This document shows, one piece after another, positions 10,084 through 18,458 of a stretch of DNA of 64,000 nt. The notes under the pieces were generated by a model, which saw only the letters and a list, made by a program, of their open reading frames with translations, was not told the origin of the DNA and ran no database searches. A program made the translations under genes and the position numbers. This DNA is from Pedobacter jeongneungensis (lineage in GTDB: Bacteria; Bacteroidota; Bacteroidia; Sphingobacteriales; Sphingobacteriaceae), in assembly GCF_000633455.1 (NCBI RefSeq), contig NZ_AYMG01000007.1:62001-126000 (forward strand), given 5' to 3'. The stretch's first letter is position 1; each line of letters starts with the position of its first letter.

Positions 10084-11973
10084 ATGACGAAGATGAATAT
10101 CACATATAAAAAAATAATTCCATTTCTGGCCCTGACCATGCTGTTATCAGCCAATGGATGTAAAAAATCGAATCTTGATTCAGAATTGTTATCACAGCTG
10201 GAGCCTCAAACCGCATTAACAAGCGTAGCTGCCATGAAAGCTGCTATTGCAGGCATTGGAGCCAATGTTAGGAGAGAATTTACCGGCGATATGGCACCCA
10301 TTGTAACCGAATCTATCTTCTCGGAAGTAGCTGTAGATGGAACAACCGATAAAACCACACAAGCACAGGATATGGATACCCGCGTAACACCAGATGCCAA
10401 TCTTGATAATCCGGATTTTAACAGGATCGGGTTTTACTGGACTGAAGGTTTTAGAGGGGTAAGGATGGCAAACACGGTGATTACTTACATCGATAATGTA
10501 ACTTATAAAGATGAAGCCGAAAAAAATGCCATCCTGGGTGCCGCTTATTTTTACCGTGCTTATTATTATTACCGTTTGGTACACCAGTTTGGCGATGTGC
10601 CTTTAAATTTAAAAGATATTACCGCACCAAAACTGGACTATTATTCTACTAAACGCGAAGTAATATTGAAAAAAATGCAGGAAGATCTTTTGTTTGCCGA
10701 AAAGTGGCTAAAAGATAATGTAGACCGTGGGGATGTAACCAAAGGCGCCTGCAGCCATTTACTCACTAAAGTTAACCTCGCTTTGGGCGATTTTGATGCC
10801 GCCATTACCTCGGCTAATAACGTTATCAACAGTGGTACCTATAGCTTAATGCGTAACCGTTTTGGAAGCACCGCCAACGATGCCACCAAAAACGTGGTTT
10901 GGGACCTGCACCGTATGGATAATAAGGCCATAGCTGCTAATCGTGAAGCACTTTTTTTAACCATTGATAGAGAAACCCTTGCTGGTGCTACCGATCTGGG
11001 TTCGCAGGTGATGCGCAACTGTGTTCCGGCGTGGCATTTTGCCAATCTAAAAACTCCATCAGGAGCTACCCAGGCAATTGTTGATGGGGTGAACGTAGAG
11101 ATTCCATTAACCCTGATGTATGGCAGGGGAATTGGCCGTTACCGTGGTACTGCCTACAGCACCAAAAATATCTGGACAGATAATACCGATTATCGCCATG
11201 CACCTGGCATGTGGATGAATATGACCGATCTGGTATATAACAACCCAGCGATAAAAACCGGTAGCAATGTTGCAGAAAGGGCATTGTACGGGAAACCATT
11301 GGTTGATGTAACACCAGCCAATGTGAATAATATGTTCCTGAATAAAGGATTGGACACCATCCGTCACTTTTTTGGCTGGCCACATTATAAAACTTTTATC
11401 AATTCGACCAATGCACTGGCGGTTGATAAATACTGGACTCCGCCAAGAGGTACCAATACCGATTGGTATATCTTCCGTTTGGCTGAAACTTACTTGTTAA
11501 GGGCCGAAGCCTATTATTGGAAGGGGAATTTAGGTCTGGCAATGGCCGATTTAAACCAGGTGCGCTCCAGGGCCAACGCCGCATTACTTACTGATGCTTC
11601 TGCCATTAACATTGGTACCATCCTGGATGAAAGGGCAAGAGAGTTGTATTACGAAGAGCCACGTAAAACAGAGCTTACCCGTATCGCTTACATTTTTGCG
11701 ATGACCGGAAAACCAGCTTATAACGGGAAAACCTATAACCTGGCATCCTTTTCTGATAATAATTTCTTTTACGACAGGATTATTGAAAAGAATGATTTTT
11801 ACCGAAACAAGGTGCCGACCGTATTGGGTGTAAACTTTAAAATGTCTCCTTACCATGTACTTTGGCCAGTTCCTGCAGCTGCGCAGCGGTTTAATACAGG
11901 CGGCCGCATCAATCAGAACAAGGGTTATACCGGTTACGAAAATAATGTACCGGCTCTGGATAAAATCCAATAG
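10084..11973 (+). CDS. SusD/RagB-like nutrient-binding lipoprotein (629 aa)
   Basis: This is a surface glycan-binding lipoprotein paired with SusC 2, with only 3 bp between the genes. The signal ends in lipobox SANGC (Cys26) followed by KKSNLDSE. SusD hallmarks include AAYFYRAYYYYRLVHQFGDVP and the C-terminal RARELYYEEPRKTELTRIAY. At 629 residues it is larger than SusD 1, so the two pairs probably bind different glycans or different sizes of the same one. A second in-frame ATG at 10093 is an alternative start. Confidence 0.93.
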   Translation: MTKMNITYKKIIPFLALTMLLSANGCKKSNLDSELLSQLEPQTALTSVAAMKAAIAGIGANVRREFTGDMAPIVTESIFSEVAVDGTTDKTTQAQDMDTRVTPDANLDNPDFNRIGFYWTEGFRGVRMANTVITYIDNVTYKDEAEKNAILGAAYFYRAYYYYRLVHQFGDVPLNLKDITAPKLDYYSTKREVILKKMQEDLLFAEKWLKDNVDRGDVTKGACSHLLTKVNLALGDFDAAITSANNVINSGTYSLMRNRFGSTANDATKNVVWDLHRMDNKAIAANREALFLTIDRETLAGATDLGSQVMRNCVPAWHFANLKTPSGATQAIVDGVNVEIPLTLMYGRGIGRYRGTAYSTKNIWTDNTDYRHAPGMWMNMTDLVYNNPAIKTGSNVAERALYGKPLVDVTPANVNNMFLNKGLDTIRHFFGWPHYKTFINSTNALAVDKYWTPPRGTNTDWYIFRLAETYLLRAEAYYWKGNLGLAMADLNQVRSRANAALLTDASAINIGTILDERARELYYEEPRKTELTRIAYIFAMTGKPAYNGKTYNLASFSDNNFFYDRIIEKNDFYRNKVPTVLGVNFKMSPYHVLWPVPAAAQRFNTGGRINQNKGYTGYENNVPALDKIQ

Positions 11974-11992
11974 TGCAATGTTTTTAAGTTAA

Positions 11993-12054
11993 TGGATAAA
12001 TCAAAAGATGTCATCCTGAGCGTAGTCGAAGGATAATCTTTTTTGATTTATCCA
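11993..12054 (+). terminator. Hairpin after SusC/SusD pair 2 with embedded repeat
   Basis: Arms TGGATAAATCAAAAGAT (11993-12009) and ATCTTTTTTGATTTATCCA (12036-12054) can pair almost fully. The loop is a copy of the dispersed GTCATCCTGAGCG...GAAGGAT repeat at about 12010-12035. The fold could end transcription of the SusC/SusD operon. It also looks like a repeat inserted into an older hairpin. Confidence 0.5.
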
Positions 12055-12251
12055 ATATTAAGGGTCTTAGACTACGCTCATACTGACAACGACTTGTTTT
12101 TAACTTTATAATATTCATATAGCCTTTAGAAAGCACTTTAAATAAGTATAGGTTTAATTTTATGTGTTGGAGCAGTTGCTCACTGTTCCGGCCATTTTAA
12201 TCGCTCTTCACCCATCGCACTAACTTTTGTAACGCCTAATATCCTTTACCT

Positions 12252-13274
12252 ATGGAAAATAAACCTGTTACATTAAAACTGATTGCAAAAGAACTTAAAC
12301 TGTCCATATCTACCGTTTCCAAATCATTAAAAGATTATCCGCGGATAAAAGAGAGCACCAAACTTCGCGTAAAAGAACTTGCTGCACAGTTAAATTTTAC
12401 GCCTGATATTTCGGCCTTAAGGCTAAGAGACCGGAGATCGAGAATTATAGGTATCATTTTGCCTAATCTTTCCGATCATTTTTTTACCCGTAGTATTTAT
12501 GGGATGGAGCAGCTGGCAACGGCCAATGGTTATAATATCATCATCAGCCAATCGCACGATAATTTCGAAATGGAAGTAAATGCTGCGGCCACACTTTTAG
12601 GTTCGCGGGTTGATGGATTAATTGTAGCCATTTCAAAACAGACTTCGGATTTTGCACATTTAGATCAGTTCGAGAAAATCGGTATACCAGTGGTTTATTA
12701 TACCCGAAACCCCAGTTTTAACCTCAACTGCCATAAAGTTTTAGGGAACACCCATCAGGGTTGTTATATGGCAACCGAATACCTCATCAAAAGAGGGCAC
12801 AAAAAAGTGGCTTATCTCGGAGGACCAAAAATGGTCAATTTTAGTCACGACCGCTTTTCAGGTTATATCAATGCCCTCAAGGATAACGATATCCCTTTTA
12901 ATGCCAATCATGTGGCCTATACCGATTTTGACGATGAAAATACGCTTACCGCCATTAAAAACCTATTCAGCGATCCCGAAAACGGACCAACAGCCTTGGT
13001 TGCTTTTAAAGAAAAACTGCTTTTTGATACCATAAAATTCCTGAGATCTATAGCACATCCGGAACATCAAAAACTCGAATGTATTGGTTTTGGTAACGAC
13101 CCGATTATTGCTTACCTCAGTTCGCCTCCAATTGCTTCAATAGAAGAAAATCCCGAATCGCTGGGTGAGCAGGCTGTTGCCTTATTGGTTAAACTCATTC
13201 ATGGCGATATTGATGCCAAAGATTATAAAAAGGTAATTGTAAACTGCAACCTAAAGATTCATGAAATAGTATAA
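12252..13274 (+). CDS. LacI-family transcriptional regulator (340 aa)
   Basis: This is a DNA-binding regulator with an N-terminal LacI helix-turn-helix (TLKLIAKELKLSISTVSKSL, about residues 7-26, then the hinge region to about 60). A periplasmic-binding-protein-like effector domain follows with IIGIILPNLSDHFFTRSIYG, TEYLIKRGHKKVAYLGGP and the C-terminal IASIEENPESLGEQAVALL. It lies between the second SusC/SusD pair and the lyase genes. Bacteroidota polysaccharide loci more often use hybrid two-component, SusR or sigma/anti-sigma systems, so a LacI type is a less common choice. The ligand is probably a mono- or disaccharide breakdown product, which is inference. CG-centred palindromes at 451-462 and 15852-15861 are candidate targets. 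Confidence 0.93.
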   Translation: MENKPVTLKLIAKELKLSISTVSKSLKDYPRIKESTKLRVKELAAQLNFTPDISALRLRDRRSRIIGIILPNLSDHFFTRSIYGMEQLATANGYNIIISQSHDNFEMEVNAAATLLGSRVDGLIVAISKQTSDFAHLDQFEKIGIPVVYYTRNPSFNLNCHKVLGNTHQGCYMATEYLIKRGHKKVAYLGGPKMVNFSHDRFSGYINALKDNDIPFNANHVAYTDFDDENTLTAIKNLFSDPENGPTALVAFKEKLLFDTIKFLRSIAHPEHQKLECIGFGNDPIIAYLSSPPIASIEENPESLGEQAVALLVKLIHGDIDAKDYKKVIVNCNLKIHEIV

Positions 13275-13543
13275 ACTGCTGTTAAATAGTGTAATGGGTA
13301 CTATTGATTATGCGCTAAAGCTATCATTATTTCAATCGTTGTAACAACAAGAGGAGAGTGTTTTTCTGTTTTTTAGATGGCCTGTGTCTGTTTGTGTTTA
13401 CGTTTTTATTTAAGTTAGTATATCAGATAACTACTAAACAGAAAGATAAAAAACTCTTACAAAATCAGGTAATGAACTATCAAGGATAGGGCATTGCGAC
13501 CCGCAAAAAAACACTAACCAAATTTAAATCTAAAAAAAATTAC

Positions 13544-14431
13544 ATGAACCTAAAAATGAATTCGATGCATTTTATTGCATCCCTATTGCTTATACTTTCC
13601 CTGAGCTTTTATGGCTGTCAGAAAGATAAAACAGAAGAACCAACCCCAGGCAGTATTAACTCTTCAGAGAAACTGGCTGCTGCCAATCCGGCTGTAGCTG
13701 CCGCGGCGGTATATCCAAGCAATATCAACACCGGATTTACCCACGCAGACGGCGCTTATACCTACGGAGAAGCCAGTGCAGATTTTGGTGGTGCCAGCTT
13801 AACCGGCTGGAACGAAAGCAGGGCCTATATTTCGGGCAACTGGGCCAGGGCTACTTTGGCTCCCAACTCAGTATCAAATGGCCTAATTGCTGGCGCTGAT
13901 ATATCAGACGGTTCTGCTTACGAAGCTACCTTTAAAGTTCGTTTCCATAGCCAGTTCGATTGGAGCAGGGGAGGGAAAGTTGGTTTCGGTTTCCTGATTG
14001 GCGAAGGAAACACCGGATGCGATATTGCCAGCGATGGTAACGGCGGAAGTTTGCGCCTGATGTGGTACAATACTGGTAGCCGTGTATTTTTTCAGCCTTA
14101 TGTGTACCATAGAGATATGGCAGGCCCTTGTGGTGATACCTTTGGTAAATCTTATCCGTCATCAGGTAGTTTGGTTAAGGGCGATACCTATACCGTTCAC
14201 CTTTATGTAAAAAGCAATACCGGATCGAATAAAAATGGTCAGGTACAGGTGATTATTAACGGTACAACTGTATTGGATCAATCGATCCGCTGGACAACCA
14301 ACGATGCGCAACGCCTTATTAACAGGTTATCGTTCCACAATTTTAGGGGCGGAAAAGATGTGGCGGTATGGGGTTCGAGCCAAACCAGTTACATTTATTT
14401 TGATGACCTTGTGGTGAATAAGATTCAATAG
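13544..14431 (+). CDS. PL14-like polysaccharide lyase lipoprotein (295 aa)
   Basis: This is probably a surface lipoprotein that cleaves a polyuronate by beta-elimination. The lipobox is FYGC (Cys25), followed by an Ala/Pro-rich linker to about residue 57. The rest resembles the PL14 jelly-roll lyase fold: RGGKVGFGF (Lys145), then GGSLRLMW (Ser169, Arg171), then PYVYHR (Tyr186, Tyr188), and near the end YIYFDDLVV. The Lys, Ser-x-Arg and Tyr-x-Tyr set is the one described as catalytic in the chlorovirus PL14 enzyme vAL-1. PL14 members act on alginate or glucuronan. It could instead be a non-catalytic glycan-binding jelly roll. A PL6 lyase lies just downstream on the opposite strand. Confidence 0.65.
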   Translation: MNLKMNSMHFIASLLLILSLSFYGCQKDKTEEPTPGSINSSEKLAAANPAVAAAAVYPSNINTGFTHADGAYTYGEASADFGGASLTGWNESRAYISGNWARATLAPNSVSNGLIAGADISDGSAYEATFKVRFHSQFDWSRGGKVGFGFLIGEGNTGCDIASDGNGGSLRLMWYNTGSRVFFQPYVYHRDMAGPCGDTFGKSYPSSGSLVKGDTYTVHLYVKSNTGSNKNGQVQVIINGTTVLDQSIRWTTNDAQRLINRLSFHNFRGGKDVAVWGSSQTSYIYFDDLVVNKIQ

Positions 14432-14493
14432 ATAAAGAGACTGTATTAGGAATAGTTCCGTTATTTTAATCGCCGGGTAATATTTGATAGGGA

Positions 14494-14562
14494 CGTCATT
14501 CCCAACATGATTGAGAATCGTAATGCATAGGCTTTAAGATTCCCGCATGCGCGGGAATGACG
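14494..14562. repeat. Dispersed hairpin repeat, family A copy 1
   Basis: The element begins CGTCATTCCCAAC and ends with the perfect hairpin TCCCGCATGCGCGGGA and ATGACG, so its ends are complementary (CGTCATTCCC and GGGAATGACG). Other copies are at 21773-21857 and 34314-34398. It lies between convergent genes and may act as a terminator. It has no coding capacity, so it is best called MITE- or REP-like. Confidence 0.75.
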
Positions 14563-14622
14563 ATAACGACAAATAACGCTGCCTTAGTGCTCACAACTAC
14601 GCTCGATACAGTCTCTTTTTTA

Positions 14623-15789
14623 TTATTTCTTTACCACTTCCGTCTTAACATTTTTAAAACTATTCTCTCCAATTATATTGTTAAAAGGAGCCACATTTTG
14701 CATTACCGGCGAAGGGTATCTTTTCGTATCAAATTTTCCTGTCCAGTCCGCATCCTTACTATCGCCGATCAAAATTCCCGTTGTGGCGTTAGATATGGTG
14801 TTGTTTTTTATGGTACAATCGCTCGCCGCAATGTAAAACCCGATTTCATCTTTTCCTCTAGCCATGCCATACATCAACCTGATTGCTGTTTGGATACCAT
14901 CGATTTTATTATTTGTTATTTGATGGCCCGTACCATTGATGCGTATACCGCCAGTACCACCTTTAAATGTATTATCGGCAATTATACAATCGTGGCCGCC
15001 ACGCATCACCAGTTCACCATCATTATCTTCAAAATAATTGTTAAGGTATTTATTGCCACTGCTTTTATTGCTGATCACTTCATTTTCGCCATTGCAATGG
15101 ATAAACCTGTTTTTGCGAACGGTAGTTTCTGGTTTTAGATTGCCCAATAATACCGGATCCTGTCCAACCTGCACACATTCACCACCATTAGCATTTGGCC
15201 AGCTCACTTTATTTTTATCCCTAAAAATGTTGTTTTCAATCAGTGTAAGTTTTGGGTAGGCATCTTTCGTAATTTTAACCTGCACATCCTGGTTATCCAC
15301 ATTGGATATAAAACTACAACCTTCAATTACGTTATTGCTGCCATTTCCTGAAATAATGACCAGCGGAGTAAATTGAGTTCTAACCTGGTTTGCAGAAAAA
15401 CTGCAGTTGGATATCCGGCAATTATTGCTGGTAGCAAGCTCAATCAGTACACCAGTTTTAGTTAACACACAATCTTTAAAGTTGATTCCTTTAATAAAAA
15501 CATATTCTCCTAAAACGCTGAATATTGGTTTGGTAACACTTCCCGAAAAAATAACCATACCCTGTTTTTCTGCATGTATAATGATAGGCTTTAACGAAGT
15601 TCCTTTGTTGTTGATACTTATAGACCAATCTGTATAAATTCCATTTTTGATTACTACCTCATCTCCCGGAATCAGTAAAGATTGAACAGCCTTAAATTCC
15701 TGTTCTGAGCCAATGCGGTATACCTTGGCAGAGATTTCCTGCATGAAAATTAAAGATAATAAAATGAAAATACTGAGTTTACGGATCAT
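14623..15789 (-). CDS. PL6 polysaccharide lyase, alginate lyase/chondroitinase B type (388 aa)
   Basis: This is a secreted right-handed beta-helix lyase that cleaves uronate polysaccharides by calcium-assisted beta-elimination. The signal peptide ends near EISA|K (21/22). Family PL6 is shown by ENEVISNKSS with Lys242 as catalytic base and LVMRGGHDC with Arg263. The 21-residue Lys-Arg spacing equals that of the characterized PL6 enzymes AlyGC and chondroitinase B. Glu235 and Glu237 fit calcium ligands. GGIRINGTGHQITNN adds to the match. At 388 residues it has a single helix domain, unlike two-domain AlyGC. Alginate is the likelier substrate given the PL14-like neighbour, but chondroitin/dermatan cannot be excluded. 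An exact -7 box lies upstream. Confidence 0.88.
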   Translation of the reverse strand: MIRKLSIFILLSLIFMQEISAKVYRIGSEQEFKAVQSLLIPGDEVVIKNGIYTDWSISINNKGTSLKPIIIHAEKQGMVIFSGSVTKPIFSVLGEYVFIKGINFKDCVLTKTGVLIELATSNNCRISNCSFSANQVRTQFTPLVIISGNGSNNVIEGCSFISNVDNQDVQVKITKDAYPKLTLIENNIFRDKNKVSWPNANGGECVQVGQDPVLLGNLKPETTVRKNRFIHCNGENEVISNKSSGNKYLNNYFEDNDGELVMRGGHDCIIADNTFKGGTGGIRINGTGHQITNNKIDGIQTAIRLMYGMARGKDEIGFYIAASDCTIKNNTISNATTGILIGDSKDADWTGKFDTKRYPSPVMQNVAPFNNIIGENSFKNVKTEVVKK

Positions 15790-15814
15790 TGTTAGTGCGG
15801 GAGTTATATTTCTT

Positions 15815-15822
15815 CAAACATA
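15815..15822 (-). promoter_or_regulatory. Bacteroidota -7 promoter box of the PL6 gene
   Basis: On the minus strand this reads TATGTTTG, an exact match to the Bacteroidota -7 consensus TAnnTTTG. It predicts transcription start about 20 nt before the PL6 start codon. No clear -33 TTTG was found at the usual spacing. Confidence 0.5.
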
Positions 15823-15851
15823 CTAAAGCAAAGGCTGATATGATGATTAAT

Positions 15852-15861
15852 AAATCGATTT
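15852..15861. promoter_or_regulatory. Candidate LacI-type palindrome upstream of PL6
   Basis: AAATCGATTT is a perfect 10-bp palindrome centred on CG, about 30 bp upstream of the PL6 -7 box. It could be a regulator site of the same general type as 451-462. It is short and AT-rich, so chance is a real alternative. Confidence 0.3.
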
Positions 15862-15972
15862 TATCAGCAATTTTACAGCATTTAATGGGCTTATGAATGG
15901 TTTTAGCGTACCCAGGTAGTTTCTGCCTAAAAAAATAAAAGGTACGAGAGGTCTTTTTTAATTTATTAGGCT

Positions 15973-15980
15973 TATTTTTG
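15973..15980 (+). promoter_or_regulatory. Bacteroidota -7 promoter box of the cupin gene
   Basis: TATTTTTG matches TAnnTTTG exactly. It would place the transcription start around 15985, giving a leader of about 70 nt before the ATG at 16057. No -33 element is evident. Confidence 0.35.
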
Positions 15981-16056
15981 CGGCAATTATAGAACCATAT
16001 AGGTAATTATTTATGCCTATAAACCTCGACAATCATTAGAAAACAAATAATTATCA

Positions 16057-16554
16057 ATGACAAACGACAAAAAAGAAATATTCGAAAGCGTAGCACAACG
16101 TTTAAAAATTGAAGGTTTTAATGTAGTAAACCGCGATGAAACCCGTCCTTGGGGTGGTTTCTTTGTTATAGACGAAGCGCAGGCACAACAATTTGCCGAT
16201 ACTTATTTTGATGGATTAAATGTAGAAGACCTTAAAATTGGTGGTAAATTAAGTCCAAAAATTTTAATCGTTGCTCCAAATACACGCCTTTCGTGGCAAT
16301 ATCACCACCGCAGAGCCGAAATATGGCAAGTGGTTACCGGTACAGTTGGTATTAAAACCAGCCAGACGGACGAAGAAGGTGAAGTGAAAAAATATGCACC
16401 AAAAGATCAGATCAAATTACAGCAAGGCGAACGTCACCGTTTAATCGGTTTAGAAGACTGGGGAGTTGTGGCAGAAATCTGGCAACATACCGATGCTTCG
16501 AACCCATCAGATGAAAGCGATATTGTGCGCGTTCAGGACGATTTCGGTAGATAA
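16057..16554 (+). CDS. Cupin protein of the mannose-6-phosphate isomerase type II family (165 aa)
   Basis: This is a cytosolic single-domain cupin. DETRPWGGFFV near the N-terminus, LSWQYHHRRAEIWQVVTGT (metal-binding His pair and Glu), GERHRLIGLEDWG and the ending ESDIVRVQDDFGR match the phosphomannose isomerase type II domain that elsewhere is fused to GDP-mannose pyrophosphorylase. Here it stands alone. The likely activity is sugar-phosphate isomerization, with mannose 6-phosphate/fructose 6-phosphate as the family model; the true substrate is unknown. It is not the KdgF cupin expected in alginate catabolism. A terminator follows immediately. Confidence 0.75.
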   Translation: MTNDKKEIFESVAQRLKIEGFNVVNRDETRPWGGFFVIDEAQAQQFADTYFDGLNVEDLKIGGKLSPKILIVAPNTRLSWQYHHRRAEIWQVVTGTVGIKTSQTDEEGEVKKYAPKDQIKLQQGERHRLIGLEDWGVVAEIWQHTDASNPSDESDIVRVQDDFGR

Positions 16555-16565
16555 TAAATACTTTA

Positions 16566-16608
16566 AAAAGGATCTTGTTTTTATCAAATCAGAGCAAGAT
16601 CCTTTTAC
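16566..16608 (+). terminator. Terminator after the cupin gene
   Basis: A perfect 12-bp stem is formed by AAAAGGATCTTG (16566-16577) and CAAGATCCTTTT (16595-16606) around a 17-nt loop. Confidence 0.75.
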
Positions 16609-16693
16609 TCTAAACGCTTAAACTAAAGCAGTTTTCTATACGCTGGAAAACTAAACGCCCTCAAACTACGTTTATAAAGCATACACATCATAC

Positions 16694-17422
16694 ATGATTA
16701 TCTTCATTTTTTTTCTTTGCCATTGGTTTTTATCCCTTTTCAGTCAAACCTTTTTCCTTCACCGTTACTCATCACATAAGATGTTTAAAATGGAGCTTTT
16801 CTGGGAGCGGTTTTTCTACCTGGTATTGCTGATTTCGCAAGGTTCCTCATTTTTAAACCCGAGGGCTTACGCCATTTTGCACAGGATGCACCATGCCTAC
16901 AGTGACACAGAAAAAGATCCGCATTCGCCACATTTTTTTAAGGATGTTTTCGGGATGATGATTGCTACAAAAAACATGTATATGAATTATCTGCAGTTTA
17001 AAATACAGCCAGAGCCAGCTTTTCAGGGTAATTATCCGGAATGGCCTATTGTTGATAAAATAGGAAATTCGTGGGCCTGGAGAATTGCATGTGGTTTATT
17101 TTATATTGGTTTTTATATTGCTTTTGCCAACCATTGGTGGCTGTACATTTTATTGCCAGTACACTTTTTAATGGGCCCTTTACATGGTGCAATTGTAAAC
17201 TGGTGCGGACATAAATACGGTTATTCTAATCATGATAATGATGACCACAGTAAAAACTCCTTACCTTGGGATTTCTTATTAATGGGTGAACTTTTTCAGA
17301 ACAACCACCATAAAAAACCAAATAGTCCCAACTTTGCAAGCAAATGGTGGGAATTTGATCCGACCTACCCGGTAATGAAAGTATTACACTGGATGAAGAT
17401 TATTAAGATCAGGAAGGTTTAA
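16694..17422 (+). CDS. Membrane fatty-acid desaturase, acyl-CoA/acyl-lipid type (242 aa)
   Basis: This is an integral membrane di-iron enzyme that would introduce a double bond into fatty acyl chains. Histidine boxes are HRYSSH (His23-His28), HRMHH (63-67) and NNHHKK (His205-206), with an extra conserved-type NWCGHKYG (His173) as in delta-9 desaturases. Hydrophobic stretches flank them. At 242 residues it is shorter than typical 300-residue desaturases and begins almost directly in the first membrane segment. The lipid-modifying genes from 18042 follow, although 600 bp of repeats intervene. It may supply the unsaturated acyl chains those methyltransferases need. Confidence 0.9.
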   Translation: MIIFIFFLCHWFLSLFSQTFFLHRYSSHKMFKMELFWERFFYLVLLISQGSSFLNPRAYAILHRMHHAYSDTEKDPHSPHFFKDVFGMMIATKNMYMNYLQFKIQPEPAFQGNYPEWPIVDKIGNSWAWRIACGLFYIGFYIAFANHWWLYILLPVHFLMGPLHGAIVNWCGHKYGYSNHDNDDHSKNSLPWDFLLMGELFQNNHHKKPNSPNFASKWWEFDPTYPVMKVLHWMKIIKIRKV

Positions 17423-18041
17423 GGGGAAGCTTAAAGCTCAAAGACTAAAGCTGAAAAGCTAAAGTTAATTCTTTCTCGCGCCATGGTCTGTGTCCCCACA
17501 GACCATCATCTAAGCAACCTAAATAAATAGGTTTTTTGCCACTGAGGCACGGAAAAACACGGATTTAATAGATTCGGTATTTCGACTGATAATAGATAAA
17601 TATTTTCTTCTCATTCCATGGTCTGTGTCCCCACAGAGCATTATTTAGTTCTTTCCAGCTAGCTCCAGGATTTAGTTTTTTCCATTTTGCACTGTTTTGT
17701 GTAACCTAAACCTGACAGCAGCGAAAATCCTTTTTGTTTGCAGCATCTCATATATACCGTCATCTGCAGCCTATGAAACAGATACTTGCGCCTGAGTAGT
17801 ACAGTACCTCAAAAAGATTGAAGCAAATGGCAGGGCTACTGCAACCGATAAAAACCGGACCCTGCTTTTCAAAAAAAACGCTTTTATTTTTTGCCACGGA
17901 GGCACAGAAAACACGGAGAATAACCCACTGTTTTATCGCGCTGAGCGGAGTCGTAGAATAATAAAGGCTTATATAATAAAATCCTTTTTGCCTATCTTAC
18001 CGTATATACAGCAATCTGTTTTAAAAAATTAAAGCCATCTG
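17423..18041. repeat. Intergenic block of dispersed palindromic repeats
   Basis: No gene is present. A perfect palindrome at 17483-17506 (ATGGTCTGTG, TCCC loop, CACAGACCAT) has an imperfect second copy near 17618-17640. Two copies of a second repeat, beginning TTTTTTGCCAC and containing GAGGCAC, lie at 17532-17562 and 17887-17916. A fragment of the GAGCG-type repeat is near 17938-17959. All of these families recur elsewhere in the window. Confidence 0.8.
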
Positions 18042-18389
18042 ATGATCAACTTCCTCAAAATCATTTTCGCTGCACTGTTAGTTTTTATGTGCTATAAAGT
18101 AATCAGCACTTCGTTAGAAAGTAACCTGTTTGATCAATGGGATTTTCTGGGTAGCATACCCTGGATGCGCGCTACCCTTTGGGATTTTTACGCTAACATC
18201 TTCATTATCACTCTCTGGATGTTTTATAAAGAAAAAAGCATTATTCTTAAAATCTCTATTACCATTTTGTTCGTATGTTTAGGCAGCATAGCAACCCTGG
18301 CTTATGTTTTAGTGCATTTATTCAAACTAAAAGATGGCGAAGGTGTTAGAGAGTTGTTGGTTAATAAAGGTAGAAGGCAAAAGGTGTAA
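18042..18389 (+). CDS. DUF1475-like small membrane protein (115 aa)
   Basis: This is a small membrane protein of unknown function. Three hydrophobic segments are visible at about residues 4-22, 48-60 and 68-92. The WDFYANIFIITLWMFYKE segment resembles DUF1475. It begins the same-strand run that includes DUF1295, CFA-like methyltransferases, an FAD oxidoreductase and DUF1365, so a role in that lipid pathway is likely by context only. Confidence 0.7.
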   Translation: MINFLKIIFAALLVFMCYKVISTSLESNLFDQWDFLGSIPWMRATLWDFYANIFIITLWMFYKEKSIILKISITILFVCLGSIATLAYVLVHLFKLKDGEGVRELLVNKGRRQKV

Positions 18390-18458
18390 GGCTGAAGGTG
18401 AAAACCTAAAGTAGAATGCATTTCCTTAAACCTTATGCCCTAAACCTTAAACCTTTTT

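Noticed and set aside
14557..15138. A 193-codon open frame on the + strand
   Set aside because: It lies antisense to the well-supported PL6 gene and has no domain signature; it is a shadow frame.
16057..16554. KdgF, the alginate-pathway cupin
   Set aside because: Motifs and the VQDDFGR ending match the phosphomannose isomerase type II domain, and the length exceeds KdgF.
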